Notes: generated by a model not told the origin, from the sequence alone. DNA of 64,000 nucleotides from Gordonia hydrophobica NBRC 16057 (GCF_001592365.1 NZ_BCWU01000001.1:372001-436000); one strand, 5' to 3'; counted from the first letter of the stretch, positions 23,645 to 32,271 are shown. Made by a program: numbers and translations.

Positions 23645-25522
23645 TCAGCTTGGGCTGGAAATCAGCAGGTGCAACGCCTCGCGCGTTTCCTCATCCGTCG
23701 AGTAGATGACCGCGCCGACCATTCCGCGGGTGAGCAGCACCTTGTAGACATGGCGAAGCAAAAGGTCGAAGCGGAGGTCGGAGACTTTCGTCCGACTGCG
23801 GAAGTCCGGATCCTTGTTGGCGGCGCGGACCGTGACGAAGCGTCCGTCACGCCACACGAGATCGGGTCCGAGGATGACTCCGTTCCAGTCGTACTCGAAC
23901 CCCTGTGCCGTGTAGACGCACCCGACCTGATCGAATCCGCCCTCCTGCGTCGCCCAGAGGGCCGACGGGGGAGCGTCCCCGATTCGTCTGTCGCTCTTGG
24001 AGTTCCATGGGCGCTTCCAGTCGCCGATCTCAACGTCCGGGACGAGCGTGCCGTCCTTGTTCGCGTTGGACCACGGCCAGCAGTAGCCGGCCGTCATTCG
24101 CGCCGAATAGCCCTCGTCGAGCTTCTCTTGGAGTCGTCTTTCGAGATCCCAGGGAGTGTCTGCGACCTCGAGTTGGAACTGGGGATCGACACCCCATGCG
24201 GTCGGCGCGGTCTTGGTTGCAAGGCCCAGCAACCGCTGGACCCACTGGACGTACTCCTCGCTGCCGCCGCACCGGAACTGCGACTCGAGCGCGATGTGGA
24301 CCACTTCGAGTCCCAGCGACTTCGCGTACTGCGAGATCTGTTCCAGCGAGCCCATCTCACCGGGTCGCACCACTTGGTGCTCGTCGAGGAGGAAGACCGG
24401 GACACGTGCAGCGGCGATCAGCTCGTCGACCTGTGGTCGGCCGGTCCGGAGTTCGGCCTTCGTGTACCGGTCGACGGACGTCTCCCGCACGCGGTGCGCT
24501 TCGTCCATGATCAAGACGTCAAGGCCGTTGGTCTCGGCGGTCATGAACTGATTGAAGTACTTGAACATCTTCTGGACACGGGTGTCGCGGTGGCCGGCGA
24601 CTTTGCGGAGGGTCTGGGTGAACGATCGAGACCCGGTGGCATGGAGGACATCGCGGCCATGCCGGGCGATCTCACCCAGCAATTCGAGAGCGATCACGCT
24701 CTTACCGCTGCCGGGGCCGCCGGTCACGACGATCACGCGCTTGGAGTTGGCGATGCGCGACTGCTCCACCTGGTGGAGGACCATGTCGACGGCGAGCTGT
24801 TGATTTCCCAGCAATTGGAACTGTGGCCGGTTCTTCACCTCGTCTGCTGCGACCTTCAGCAGTTGGCGCGACGGGGCGACCTTGGACTTGAGTAGCATGT
24901 CCGCGACCGTCTTCCCGGTGCTCGGTGCGAGCCGCGAGCGGAGGAAGTCGTGGAACTTGCCGCGTTCAGCCCCGGTGAAGATCTGGCCACGCGTGTCGAT
25001 CGGAACCGCGCGCAAATCGGCGACGAGGGCCGGATCGTTCGCGTTGTGGAGGTAGGCGACGCCGGCGAGTGCGTCGGGCTGGTTCTCGAGAACGCGAGCG
25101 AAGTCGGCCAGGTAGTCGCAGTAGCCGCGGACCTGGTTGATCGGGTTGAGTTTCGGGCCGCCGGGCATGCCGGGGACGTCGACGATCTCGCTGCTGTCCT
25201 CAAAGGCGTAGGCCGCAGTCCACTGCTTGAGTTCGACCACGACATACGACGGCGCACCCGTAGCGGGGTGGATGCCCGCGAGCACCACGTCGGCCCGCTG
25301 CGAGGTGAGCGGCATGTGGTATTCGATAAGCATCTCGACGTCGCTGAGGCCGGCATCGCGGAGATCCTGCGCCAGGGTCGGGAGGCTGCGCCGCCACGAA
25401 TTCTGTTCAGGCTGACCGGCTTTGCGGCCAGTCGAGAACATCATCTGCTCGAGCAACTGTTCCACCAGCGAATCGGGTTGCGAGAAGCGAACATCGTCGG
25501 CAGTGGTGCGGAGCAGCGTCAC
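23645..25522 (-). CDS. PD-(D/E)XK nuclease fused to SF1-type DUF2075 helicase
   Basis: 625 aa. Residues ~60-140 carry a RecB-like nuclease core: D78 (ADVVLAG), E97-x-K99 (VVVELKQW) and Q130xxxY134 (NQVRGY). The DUF2075 helicase follows: Walker A TGGPGSGKS (267-275), Walker B IMDEAH (to 343), LLDEHQVVRPGEMGS, LESQFRC, a motif-V-like TAQGFEYDWNGV and LLTRGM near the C-terminus. All ATPase and nuclease residues look intact, so both activities are expected. DUF2075 proteins recur in defence-rich loci, and pairing with an EVE-HNH nuclease supports anti-phage or anti-plasmid function. No RNase, methylase or ring-nuclease partner is seen. Confidence 0.85.
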   Translation of the reverse strand: MTLLRTTADDVRFSQPDSLVEQLLEQMMFSTGRKAGQPEQNSWRRSLPTLAQDLRDAGLSDVEMLIEYHMPLTSQRADVVLAGIHPATGAPSYVVVELKQWTAAYAFEDSSEIVDVPGMPGGPKLNPINQVRGYCDYLADFARVLENQPDALAGVAYLHNANDPALVADLRAVPIDTRGQIFTGAERGKFHDFLRSRLAPSTGKTVADMLLKSKVAPSRQLLKVAADEVKNRPQFQLLGNQQLAVDMVLHQVEQSRIANSKRVIVVTGGPGSGKSVIALELLGEIARHGRDVLHATGSRSFTQTLRKVAGHRDTRVQKMFKYFNQFMTAETNGLDVLIMDEAHRVRETSVDRYTKAELRTGRPQVDELIAAARVPVFLLDEHQVVRPGEMGSLEQISQYAKSLGLEVVHIALESQFRCGGSEEYVQWVQRLLGLATKTAPTAWGVDPQFQLEVADTPWDLERRLQEKLDEGYSARMTAGYCWPWSNANKDGTLVPDVEIGDWKRPWNSKSDRRIGDAPPSALWATQEGGFDQVGCVYTAQGFEYDWNGVILGPDLVWRDGRFVTVRAANKDPDFRSRTKVSDLRFDLLLRHVYKVLLTRGMVGAVIYSTDEETREALHLLISSPS

Positions 25523-26018
25523 GAATCAATCCCCAGGGCAGCACGAAATCGTCGTGCGGGTGGGGACATATCAGGCGGTGCGGTGCACCAGAAGTCCGTC
25601 GGGCCGCTTTGTGGTCAGGGTAGCGGATGGGTTCATCAACGGCGACGAGTGGATGACACGGAACGAGGACTCTCGCCGGACTGCGAAGCTGTGTCGGATC
25701 GCGCCAGTACTGTGACCGTTGGGTGCGGATGGTGGGGTCGTTGAGTACAGGCGGCGCACCGCGACGGGATTCGAACGAGGTTCCGTGAACCGACTCAATT
25801 CACCGTGGCACGGTATACCAAGCGGGCAACTATAGAGACGTTGAATTAGGACGAGCACTGCCACCGATAGAAAATGTCAGGGCAGGCCAGACCAAATATC
25901 ACCTACTCGTGCAGCAGTACCTTGCTGCTTGCTTTTCGCCATCGTTACAGAACACGCGCTCGTCGCTTATAGCGGAGAGCGTAAGGGCGACTGGATGCTG
26001 CGCTCGGGTTGCAGCGGG
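25523..26018. other. Non-coding stretch, 496 bp, lower GC than surroundings
   Basis: No convincing gene on either strand. Holds the promoter of the nuclease-helicase gene. A short tRNA T-arm-like string is present at 25763-25776 but the flanks do not fold as a tRNA. A/T-rich patches near 25830-25930 contrast with neighbouring genes and suit transferred or decaying DNA. Confidence 0.55.
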
Positions 26019-26711
26019 TCAGTTCTCACGAAGCCCGTCGTCGATCAAGCGGTCGGCGAGTGCGGCGAAGGTGCGACCCAAGCGGACGACTGCGGACGGG
26101 GCGATAACGGTGTTTGCGCCGGTGTGGATGTCGATGGCGATCGCTTCGATGGCGGAGGCGTCTCCGCACGTCGACGGTACGGGCCACGTGGTGGCGGGTT
26201 CGGTGGTTTCGTCGACGTCGTATCCGGCGAAGGCTGCTGAAGCCGCGTCGGCGAGCGATCGCGGCGTAAGGTCGGGATCGACAGCCACCGTGATGCGACG
26301 GGGATCGTCTGTGGCTGCCGGCGTCGAGGCGGTGCGAATCTCGACCACGGTGACCCGGGTGGTGGCGGCGACGCGCTCCTCGACGATGCGGCGCACCAGA
26401 GTGACGTAGGGGTCGGCGGGGATTGTTGCGGCGTGGTGACCGCACAGCATGGTGTGGCCGCGTCGGCGCTCTCCGGTCATGGCGTTCGGCACGGCGTCTT
26501 CGACGTAATTCGGCAAGCGGTTCAGGACCACGTGGGGTCGTCGTGCGGCTTGTGTCCGCGCGTTCTTGGCGATGCGGTCGGCGACGGTGTCGAGCGAGCC
26601 GTCGAGCAGGGCTTGCGGGGTGAACTCGGTGGACATCGGTGGGCAGTAGGGGACGTGCAGAACGACGGGCGATGCGGCATCGCCGGGGAGAATCGTTGCG
26701 CGCGTGATCAT
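26019..26711 (-). CDS. Degenerate N-formylglutamate amidohydrolase-like protein
   Basis: 230 aa from the ATG at 26711. LPGDAASPVVLHVPY resembles the start of actinobacterial N-formylglutamate amidohydrolases, and RPHVVLNRLPNYVED, ADPYVTLVRRIVEERVAAT and VDPDLTPRSLADAASAAFAG line up with successive family blocks in order. But the expected metal-binding region, normally D-x-H-S after the VDER block, reads VEIRTAS, and the histidine in the opening block is replaced. The protein is also short. Catalysis is therefore doubtful; it may be a repurposed relative. A frame overlapping in antiphase (26026-26976) is low-complexity and rejected. Identification is by recall, not search. Confidence 0.55.
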   Translation of the reverse strand: MITRATILPGDAASPVVLHVPYCPPMSTEFTPQALLDGSLDTVADRIAKNARTQAARRPHVVLNRLPNYVEDAVPNAMTGERRRGHTMLCGHHAATIPADPYVTLVRRIVEERVAATTRVTVVEIRTASTPAATDDPRRITVAVDPDLTPRSLADAASAAFAGYDVDETTEPATTWPVPSTCGDASAIEAIAIDIHTGANTVIAPSAVVRLGRTFAALADRLIDDGLREN

Positions 26712-26847
26712 GTCGGGCCTTACCTGTGGTGCTAGCACCGTCTGGCGGTACGTTCCGCAGTCGCGGTAACAGCACAGGAAAGCAGAAGGGTCGGACATTC
26801 TGAGGTGGCAGTGGTTGTGGGTGGTCGGGCCCGGGTTGTCGTGCGGG

Positions 26848-26905
26848 GGTCTCGATTCTCGGCGGCGCTCGCAAGCTCGCGGCGTCGAACTCGACCAGCG
26901 TGGGG
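26848..26905. repeat. Interspersed repeat, diverged copy
   Basis: Opens with GGTCTCGAT and closes with CTCGACCAGCGTGGGG, matching the ends of the copies at 56162 and 56282. The core GCTCGCAAGCTCGC differs and is itself nearly palindromic. Confidence 0.6.
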
Positions 26906-26937
26906 TCGAATGCGGTGTCGGAGTGCGCCGCAAACAA

Positions 26938-26978
26938 CAGTGTTCCCAGTGACGGCGGGTGGGTCACTGGGAACACTG
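26938..26978 (-). terminator. Perfect 16-bp stem hairpin after the box operon's last gene
   Basis: CAGTGTTCCCAGTGAC and GTCACTGGGAACACTG are exact complements around a 9-nt loop. It lies about 100 bp beyond the DUF6158 stop codon (27076) on the minus strand and probably ends the box transcript. Confidence 0.75.
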
Positions 26979-27010
26979 GTGATCTTCGGTTGTTTGGGAA
27001 GCCGCGGCCC

Positions 27011-27055
27011 TCTCGATGTGCTCGCTCACTTCGTTCGCGGGCGTACTCGAGGAGC
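27011..27055. repeat. Interspersed repeat, short diverged copy
   Basis: CCTCTCGATGTGCTCGCTCA to GTACTCGAGGA resembles, in inverse order, the end of the 4959 block (GAGTGAGCGAGGTACGAGCGC). It is palindromic around CACTTCGTTCG. Confidence 0.45.
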
Positions 27056-27075
27056 GTGGGAAGGTCGCGTGGGGG

Positions 27076-27609
27076 CTACGCCAGCGCGGCCCTGCCCGCG
27101 TCGGTGATCACGCGGTCGGACTTCTCGGTCTCCAGCAGGTGCGGGTCCTCCTTGTAGAGCTTCGCGAGGTTCTCTCGCGCGATGCCGAGTTCTCGGGCCA
27201 GCTGGTGGACGGCCAGCTTGTTCATGCGGCCGTCGGGGCGGTCGGCGATGGCCTGCAAGAGGGCCTTGATCGGGTCGTCGGGCGCGGCGCCGGAGTGCTC
27301 GTCGGCCGTCACCGGGGTCATCTGCAGCAGGGACTGCAACTGCGCGACGATGCCCGCGATCGCGGCCTTGATCTGCTCCACCTCGTCGCCCGGGGCGGTC
27401 GGGGCGCCACCGGAGCCCTGCCAGGTCCGCTTGGGGTAGCGGCGGACATACTCCTGCTCCAACTCCAACATGCGCGCGGTGTGGGTGGCGAACTGCGCGG
27501 CCGTGCCGTGCAAGAACACCCAGTTGCGCGTCTCATGGGCCTGCTTGCCCTGGTGCTCGAGTTCTTCGTCGGTGAGTTCGCGGGCGGGACGCCCGATCGG
27601 CGTAGTCAC
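27076..27609 (-). CDS. DUF6158-like protein, last gene of the box operon
   Basis: 177 aa, GTG start overlapping the ferredoxin stop by 4 nt. Residues 1-~65 match the DUF6158 pattern: RELTDEELEHQGKQAHETRN, LHGTAAQFATHTARMLELE and EYVRRYPKR. A linker with VEQIKAAIAGIVAQLQSLLQ follows, and the C-terminal ~70 residues (NKLAVHQLARELGIARENLA) look like a small winged-helix or HTH domain. Tight coupling to ferredoxin and reductase suggests a role tied to benzoyl-CoA oxidation or its control. Function is not established. Confidence 0.75.
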   Translation of the reverse strand: MTTPIGRPARELTDEELEHQGKQAHETRNWVFLHGTAAQFATHTARMLELEQEYVRRYPKRTWQGSGGAPTAPGDEVEQIKAAIAGIVAQLQSLLQMTPVTADEHSGAAPDDPIKALLQAIADRPDGRMNKLAVHQLARELGIARENLAKLYKEDPHLLETEKSDRVITDAGRAALA

Positions 27610-27935
27610 AATTCCTCCACCATGGGTGTGTCGACGCCCACCGGGCCGACCTTGTGGGATCCGCCGGGCGCGCCGAGCGGCTCGTCGCGACCGGGGAGAA
27701 CAGTTTCGAAGAAGGCGCGGTTGTCAGCGATGAACGCCGACTCGTCGTCCGGCACGCGGCGATCCTGGCTGATGGCCTCTACAGGGCAGACCGGCTCGCA
27801 GGCACCGCAGTCGATGCATTCCTTGGGGTTGATGTAGAGCTTGCGGCTCCCCTCATAGATACAGTCGACGGGGCACTCCTCGGTGCACGACTTGTCCATC
27901 ACGTCGAGGCACGGGCTGGCGATCACATACGGCAT
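27606..27935 (-). CDS. fdxA: 7Fe-8S ferredoxin (FdxA type)
   Basis: 109 aa. The N-terminal cluster region has CLDVMDKSCTEECPVDC, matching a [3Fe-4S] plus [4Fe-4S] ferredoxin, and the second set CIDCGACEPVCP completes the clusters. The C-terminal ~45 residues are the extension common in actinobacterial FdxA. It transfers single electrons in the cytosol. It sits 30 bp behind the FNR-type reductase gene in the same transcript as boxC and the benzoate-CoA ligase, so it very probably carries electrons from that reductase to the BoxB epoxidase. Confidence 0.93.
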   Translation of the reverse strand: MPYVIASPCLDVMDKSCTEECPVDCIYEGSRKLYINPKECIDCGACEPVCPVEAISQDRRVPDDESAFIADNRAFFETVLPGRDEPLGAPGGSHKVGPVGVDTPMVEEL

Positions 27936-27965
27936 GACGGCTCCTCTCTGTCTTTAATTGGGCTG

Positions 27966-28967
27966 TCAGACGGCAGCGGGGGCGGGCTGCTCGTCGGTCG
28001 AGTGACCGGGGAACAACTGCGCCTCTGGATCGAGGTGTACCGCTGCGTTGTTGACGGCGGTGGCGATTTCGCCGAATCCCACAGAAATCAAGCGGACCTT
28101 GCCGTCGTACTCGGTGATGTCGCCGGCCGCGTACACGCCGGCGCGGGTGGTGCGCATCGCCGAGTCGACGACGATGTGCCGATTGTCGTGCAACTCCAGA
28201 CCCCACTCGCGCAGCGGCCCGATGTTGGCGAGGAAGCCGAGCGCAGCGACCAGGTTCTCGCAGTCGACCACCTCGACGCCGTCGACGCCCTTGGTCTGCA
28301 CGTGAGCGTGCTGCAGGCTGCCGTCGCCGTCGAGCACCACCACTTCGGCGTCGGTGACGAGTCGCACCGACGACGCCTCCACCTGCGCGACCGTCGCGGC
28401 GTGCGCGCGGAAGATCTTGCGGCGATGCACGACGGTGACCGACTTGGCGTACTCCTCGAGCATCAGCGCCCAGTCGAGGGCGGAGTCGCCGCCGCCGACG
28501 ATGACCACATTGCGGCCGGCGTACGGCGCGGGATCGGGAACGAAGTACTCCAGGCCGCGGCCCAGGAAGTCTTCACCTGCGGGCAGTTTGCGCGGGGTGA
28601 AGGTGCCGATGCCCGCAGACAGGACGATCGCGCCGCAGGTGACGGTGTCGCCGCCGGAGGTGGAGATGGTGAACGTGCCGTCGGCGTGCTCGGTGAGCTC
28701 CTGCGCCTCCTGACCCAGCAGATACACCGGGTCGGCCTGGGCGGCCTGCTCGGCGAGAGCGGTCACCAGATCGCGACCCTTGATGCGCGGGTAGCCGGCG
28801 ACGTCGAAGATCAGCTTCTCCGGGTATAGCGCGCTGACCTGGCCGCCGAGCTCGGACAGCGAGTCGATGACGCCGACCGAGAGGCCGCGGACGCCCGCAT
28901 AGTAGGCGCCGTACAGGCCGACGGGGCCGGCGCCGACGATGAGCAGATCGAAGCGGTAGTCGGTCAT
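27966..28967 (-). CDS. Ferredoxin-NADP+ reductase, thioredoxin-reductase-like type
   Basis: 333 aa. The FAD motif LLIVGAGPVGLYGAYYAG starts the protein. SLSELGGQVSALYPEK and DVAGYPRIKGRDL are hallmarks of the YumC-type FNR. The NADPH motif is VVIVGGGDSALDWALML, with VTVVHRRKIFRAH after it, and the C-terminus has YAAGDITEYDGK. No CxxC redox pair is present, separating it from thioredoxin reductases. Its ATG overlaps the ligase stop by 4 nt. It should reduce the adjacent ferredoxin with NAD(P)H, together replacing the fused BoxA reductase known from Azoarcus. Confidence 0.9.
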   Translation of the reverse strand: MTDYRFDLLIVGAGPVGLYGAYYAGVRGLSVGVIDSLSELGGQVSALYPEKLIFDVAGYPRIKGRDLVTALAEQAAQADPVYLLGQEAQELTEHADGTFTISTSGGDTVTCGAIVLSAGIGTFTPRKLPAGEDFLGRGLEYFVPDPAPYAGRNVVIVGGGDSALDWALMLEEYAKSVTVVHRRKIFRAHAATVAQVEASSVRLVTDAEVVVLDGDGSLQHAHVQTKGVDGVEVVDCENLVAALGFLANIGPLREWGLELHDNRHIVVDSAMRTTRAGVYAAGDITEYDGKVRLISVGFGEIATAVNNAAVHLDPEAQLFPGHSTDEQPAPAAV

Positions 28968-30553
28968 CGGTTCGCTCCTTCGAGTTCAGAGTCAGGGGTG
29001 GTGAGGCTGTCGGAGAGCTGCTCGCGGACCCGGAAGCGCTGCAGCTTGCCGGTGGCCGTCTTGGGCAGGTCGTCGAGGATGCGGACGGCGCGGGGCGCCT
29101 TGAACGAGGCGAGACCCTCGCGGCACCAGGCGATCAGCTCGGCGGAGGTGACCGGTGCGGCGTCGTCGGTGAGGACGACGGCGGCGACCGGCTTCACCAG
29201 TCCCGCCTCGTCCTCGGCGCCGACCACGGCGGCCTCCATCACCGACGGATGGGCGAGGAGACGGGCCTCCACCTCGGACGGGGTGACCCAGATGCCGCCG
29301 GCCTTGAGCAGATCGTTGGAGCGGCCCATGCAGTGGAAGATGCCGTCGGCGTCGCGGGTGTAGGTGTCGCCGGTGCGCATCCAGCCGCCGAGGAACACCG
29401 AGCGCTGCGCGTCGGTGCGCCGCCAGTAGCCCAGTGCCAGGCTCTCGCCGCGGATGAAGAGCTCGCCGGGGACGTCGACGTCGCACACGGCGCCGGCCTC
29501 GTCGCGGACCTCCACGTCCCACCCGGGCACCGGTTTGCCGGTGGTGCCGTGGCGGATGTCGTCGGGGTCGTTGGAGAGGAAGATGTGCAGCGCCTCGGTG
29601 GAGCCCAGACCGTCGAGGATCTCGAAACCGAATCGCGCGAGAATCTTCTCCTGCAGTGCGGCGGGCAGTGGTTCGCCTGCGGAGACGCCGAGTCGGACCG
29701 ACGCGAAGTCGGCGTCGGCGACGTCGCTGTGAATCATCCCGTTGTAGAACGTCGGGACCCCGAAGAAGAGCGTGGGTTTGGCGGTCCGCGTCCGTTCGGC
29801 GAACACCGCCGGGGTGGGTCGACGCGGCTCGAGGATGGTGGTGGCGCCCGCGGCGAGCGGGAAGAACACCGAGTTGCCGATGCCGTACGCGAAGAAGATC
29901 TTCGCGACCGACAGGCAGCGGTCGTCGGAGGTGATCCGCAGCACCTGCTTGCCGTACGTCTGGTACACATGCCGGATGTTCGCGTGCCGATGCATCGCGG
30001 CCTTCGGCTTGCCCGTGGTCCCGGAGGTGTACAGCCACAGGGCCCACGCGTCTTCGCTGGTGTCCTCGGGCTGCGCCATCGGGGTGGCGGGTTCGTCGAG
30101 CAGGCTCTCCCAGTCGACGACGTTGATGCGGTCGGGGACGTCGGCCTGCATCCCGCCGGAGGTCACCAGATGCTCCACCTCGGGCGCGAGGGCGACGGCC
30201 TCGTTGACGGCGTCGGTGAACTCGGCGCTGCCGACCACGACGCGGGCGCCGGAGTCGATGAGGATCTCCGAGAGCTCGTGGCCGTTGTACATCGTCGAGA
30301 TCGGCACGGCGACGAGGCCTGCGTGGAACGCGGCGACGACCGTGGTGAGGAACTCGACGTCGTCGACCATGAAGCACAGCACGCGGTCGTCGCGGTGCAG
30401 ACCGAGGCCGCGGAGATTGGCGGCTAGCCTGGCGACGTCGTCCGAGAGCTCGGCGTAGGTGCGGGTGCGAGTGCCTTCGACGGCGTTCTTGTCGGCGAAC
30501 TCACCGCGCGCCTGGGCGTGGACGAGGAAGTCCGCGGCGTTGAACTGGGCCAT
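28964..30553 (-). CDS. bclA: Benzoate-CoA ligase
   Basis: 529 aa. Adenylate-forming enzyme of the benzoate-CoA ligase type: LWLYTSGTTGKPKAAMHRH, then SVAKIFFAYGIGNSVFFPLA and LGSTEALHIFLSN, which are characteristic of this subgroup. RTGDTYTRDADGIFHCMGR, LLKAGGIWVTPSEVE and KTATGKLQRFR complete the C-terminal domain. It converts benzoate (or a close analogue) plus ATP and CoA to benzoyl-CoA, step one of the aerobic box pathway. It lies 5 bp behind boxC. Fluoro- or amino-benzoates are possible alternatives. Confidence 0.9.
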   Translation of the reverse strand: MAQFNAADFLVHAQARGEFADKNAVEGTRTRTYAELSDDVARLAANLRGLGLHRDDRVLCFMVDDVEFLTTVVAAFHAGLVAVPISTMYNGHELSEILIDSGARVVVGSAEFTDAVNEAVALAPEVEHLVTSGGMQADVPDRINVVDWESLLDEPATPMAQPEDTSEDAWALWLYTSGTTGKPKAAMHRHANIRHVYQTYGKQVLRITSDDRCLSVAKIFFAYGIGNSVFFPLAAGATTILEPRRPTPAVFAERTRTAKPTLFFGVPTFYNGMIHSDVADADFASVRLGVSAGEPLPAALQEKILARFGFEILDGLGSTEALHIFLSNDPDDIRHGTTGKPVPGWDVEVRDEAGAVCDVDVPGELFIRGESLALGYWRRTDAQRSVFLGGWMRTGDTYTRDADGIFHCMGRSNDLLKAGGIWVTPSEVEARLLAHPSVMEAAVVGAEDEAGLVKPVAAVVLTDDAAPVTSAELIAWCREGLASFKAPRAVRILDDLPKTATGKLQRFRVREQLSDSLTTPDSELEGANR

Positions 30554-30558
30554 TGCTC

Positions 30559-32271
30559 TTACACTCGCTTCTCGTCGTAGTCCGCGCGTTGACCGGTGCC
30601 GAAGCGGCGGAGCGCACCCTCCGGGCCGGAGGCGTTGGGGCGGATGAAGATCCAGTTCTGCCAGGCGGTGAGGCGACCGAAGATCTTGGTCTCCACGGTC
30701 TCCGGGCCCACGAAGCGGTGGTTGGCCTCCATGCCGGTCAGGGCGTCGGGGGAGAGCGAGGCGCGCTCCTCGAGCATGATGCGGAGCTCGTCGGCGAAGT
30801 CGATGTCGTCGAGTGCCATGGTCACCAGGCCCAGTTCGTCGGCCTGCTCGGTGGAGATCGCGGTGCCGCGGACGGCGTCGACGGCGGCGAGGTCGTCGTC
30901 GTGTCCGTAGAACCGCGACTGCAGGCGGGTGAGTCCGTTGCCCATCGGGAACGGGCCGGAGTTGGCTTCGGTCAGCGTGATGGTGGCCGGCTCCGCATCC
31001 GGGTCGACGTCCTCGTACACGCCGTCGAGCATGTACTGGCGGTCGGACGCGAGCGCGATCTCGGCGAGGAAGCCGTCGAAGGCGCTGCCCGGCTCGATGA
31101 CCGAGACCAGGCTGCGGCTGGTGACGTCCAGACGCTTCATGGTGCGCTTGTAGTACTGGTTGACCTCGTTGATGAACCAGTCGTCGGCCAGGGCGCGCAG
31201 CTGGGCGTCGTAGGCGAGGGCGGTCTCGTGGCTGCCGACCACGCGGAAGACCCAGGTGCCCAGCAGGTGCTCGTTGGTGCGCAGACGCAGGATCAGATCG
31301 TCGAGCTCGCGGGTCAGACGCAGCGGCCAGTACTCGGCGCCCTGGGCGAGCGCCGCGGCGGCGTCGGCGGGCGGGGCCTGGTCGGGCACAGTGATCGTGA
31401 TGTCGACGCGGGCTCCGGCGCGGTCGAGCTCGGCCTTGACGGTCGTGTACTCGATGCTGGTGTCGGTGGAGGTGCGCTGCAGCGGCGTGAGAGTGACGCC
31501 GGTCGCGTCGTCAGGACGGCTGGAGGAGGCGGCGGCCTCCTCGGCGCGCCGACGGACCACGTCGCCGAACACCGAGCCCTTGGCGACCTCGTCGACCAGG
31601 CCCCAGGTGACGGCGGTGTCGCCCCGGACGCCCTCGGAGCGGGTGGCGAAGATGTCGGCGCGGTCCTTGCGGACCTTGCGCTTGTCGACCACGCGGGTCA
31701 GGCCGCCGGTGCCGGGCAGCACGCCCAGCAGCGGGACCTCGGGAAGCGAGACGGCCGACGAGCCGTCGTCGATCAGGACGATCTGGTCGCAGGCGACGGC
31801 GAGCTCGTAGCCGCCGCCGGCCGCGGTGCCGTTGACCGCGGCGATGTAGGTCTGACCGGAGTTGGCGGTCGCGTCCTCGATGCCGTTGCGGGTCTCGTTG
31901 GTGAACTTGCAGAAGTTGACCTTCCACGAGTGCGGCGACGCCGCCAGCATCCGGATGTTGGCGCCGGCGCAGAACATGCGGTCCAGGCCGCTGGTGACGA
32001 CGACCGACTTCACCTCGGGGTGCTCGAAGCGCAGGCGCTGCACCGCGTCGTAGAGCTCGATGTCGACGCCGAGGTCGTAGGAGTTCATCTTCAACTCGTA
32101 GCCGGGGACGATGCCGCCGTTCGGGTCGATCTGCAGGTAGAGGGTGGCGACGGGGCCGTCGGTCTCGAGCCGCCAGTGGCGGTACTGCGAGGGACTGGTG
32201 TCGAAGTCCACGACGGGCGAAGGCGCGTGGTCGTCAGCCGTGGTGGCGGGGGTGGAGTCGGTGACTGTCAC
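30559..32271 (-). CDS. boxC: 2,3-epoxybenzoyl-CoA dihydrolase (BoxC)
   Basis: 570 aa, GTG start after AAGAGGTAATCCA. BoxC is a large double-length crotonase. The first half has FDTSPSQYRHWRLETDGPVA, LDRMFCAGANIRML and NGTAAGGGYELAVACDQIVL, followed by SLPEVPLLGVLPGTGGLTR. The second half has YKRTMKRLDVTSRSLVSVIE and LTEANSGPFPMGNGLTRL. The family opens 2,3-epoxybenzoyl-CoA, releasing formate and 3,4-dehydroadipyl-CoA semialdehyde. First gene of a five-gene minus-strand operon, divergent from a PaaX-type regulator, with an operator-like pair of TCTAC/GTAGA half-sites in between. Confidence 0.93.
   Translation of the reverse strand: MTVTDSTPATTADDHAPSPVVDFDTSPSQYRHWRLETDGPVATLYLQIDPNGGIVPGYELKMNSYDLGVDIELYDAVQRLRFEHPEVKSVVVTSGLDRMFCAGANIRMLAASPHSWKVNFCKFTNETRNGIEDATANSGQTYIAAVNGTAAGGGYELAVACDQIVLIDDGSSAVSLPEVPLLGVLPGTGGLTRVVDKRKVRKDRADIFATRSEGVRGDTAVTWGLVDEVAKGSVFGDVVRRRAEEAAASSSRPDDATGVTLTPLQRTSTDTSIEYTTVKAELDRAGARVDITITVPDQAPPADAAAALAQGAEYWPLRLTRELDDLILRLRTNEHLLGTWVFRVVGSHETALAYDAQLRALADDWFINEVNQYYKRTMKRLDVTSRSLVSVIEPGSAFDGFLAEIALASDRQYMLDGVYEDVDPDAEPATITLTEANSGPFPMGNGLTRLQSRFYGHDDDLAAVDAVRGTAISTEQADELGLVTMALDDIDFADELRIMLEERASLSPDALTGMEANHRFVGPETVETKIFGRLTAWQNWIFIRPNASGPEGALRRFGTGQRADYDEKRV

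Larger units (their letters stand above)
26712..27075. other. Intergenic region, 364 bp, with repeats and terminator
   Basis: Between DUF6158 and the amidohydrolase-like gene, both minus strand. Contains two diverged members of the interspersed repeat family and a strong hairpin; no gene seen. Confidence 0.6.

Noticed and set aside
25763..25776. tRNA T-arm-like string GACGGGATTCGAAC (minus-strand GTTCGAATCCCGTC)
   Set aside because: The flanking bases do not form a T stem, anticodon arm or acceptor pairing, so a functional tRNA is not supported; a decayed tRNA or attachment site remains only a guess.
26026..26976. Alternative minus-strand frame of 316 codons
   Set aside because: Overlaps the amidohydrolase-like gene in another phase and is His/Arg/Pro-rich low-complexity sequence.
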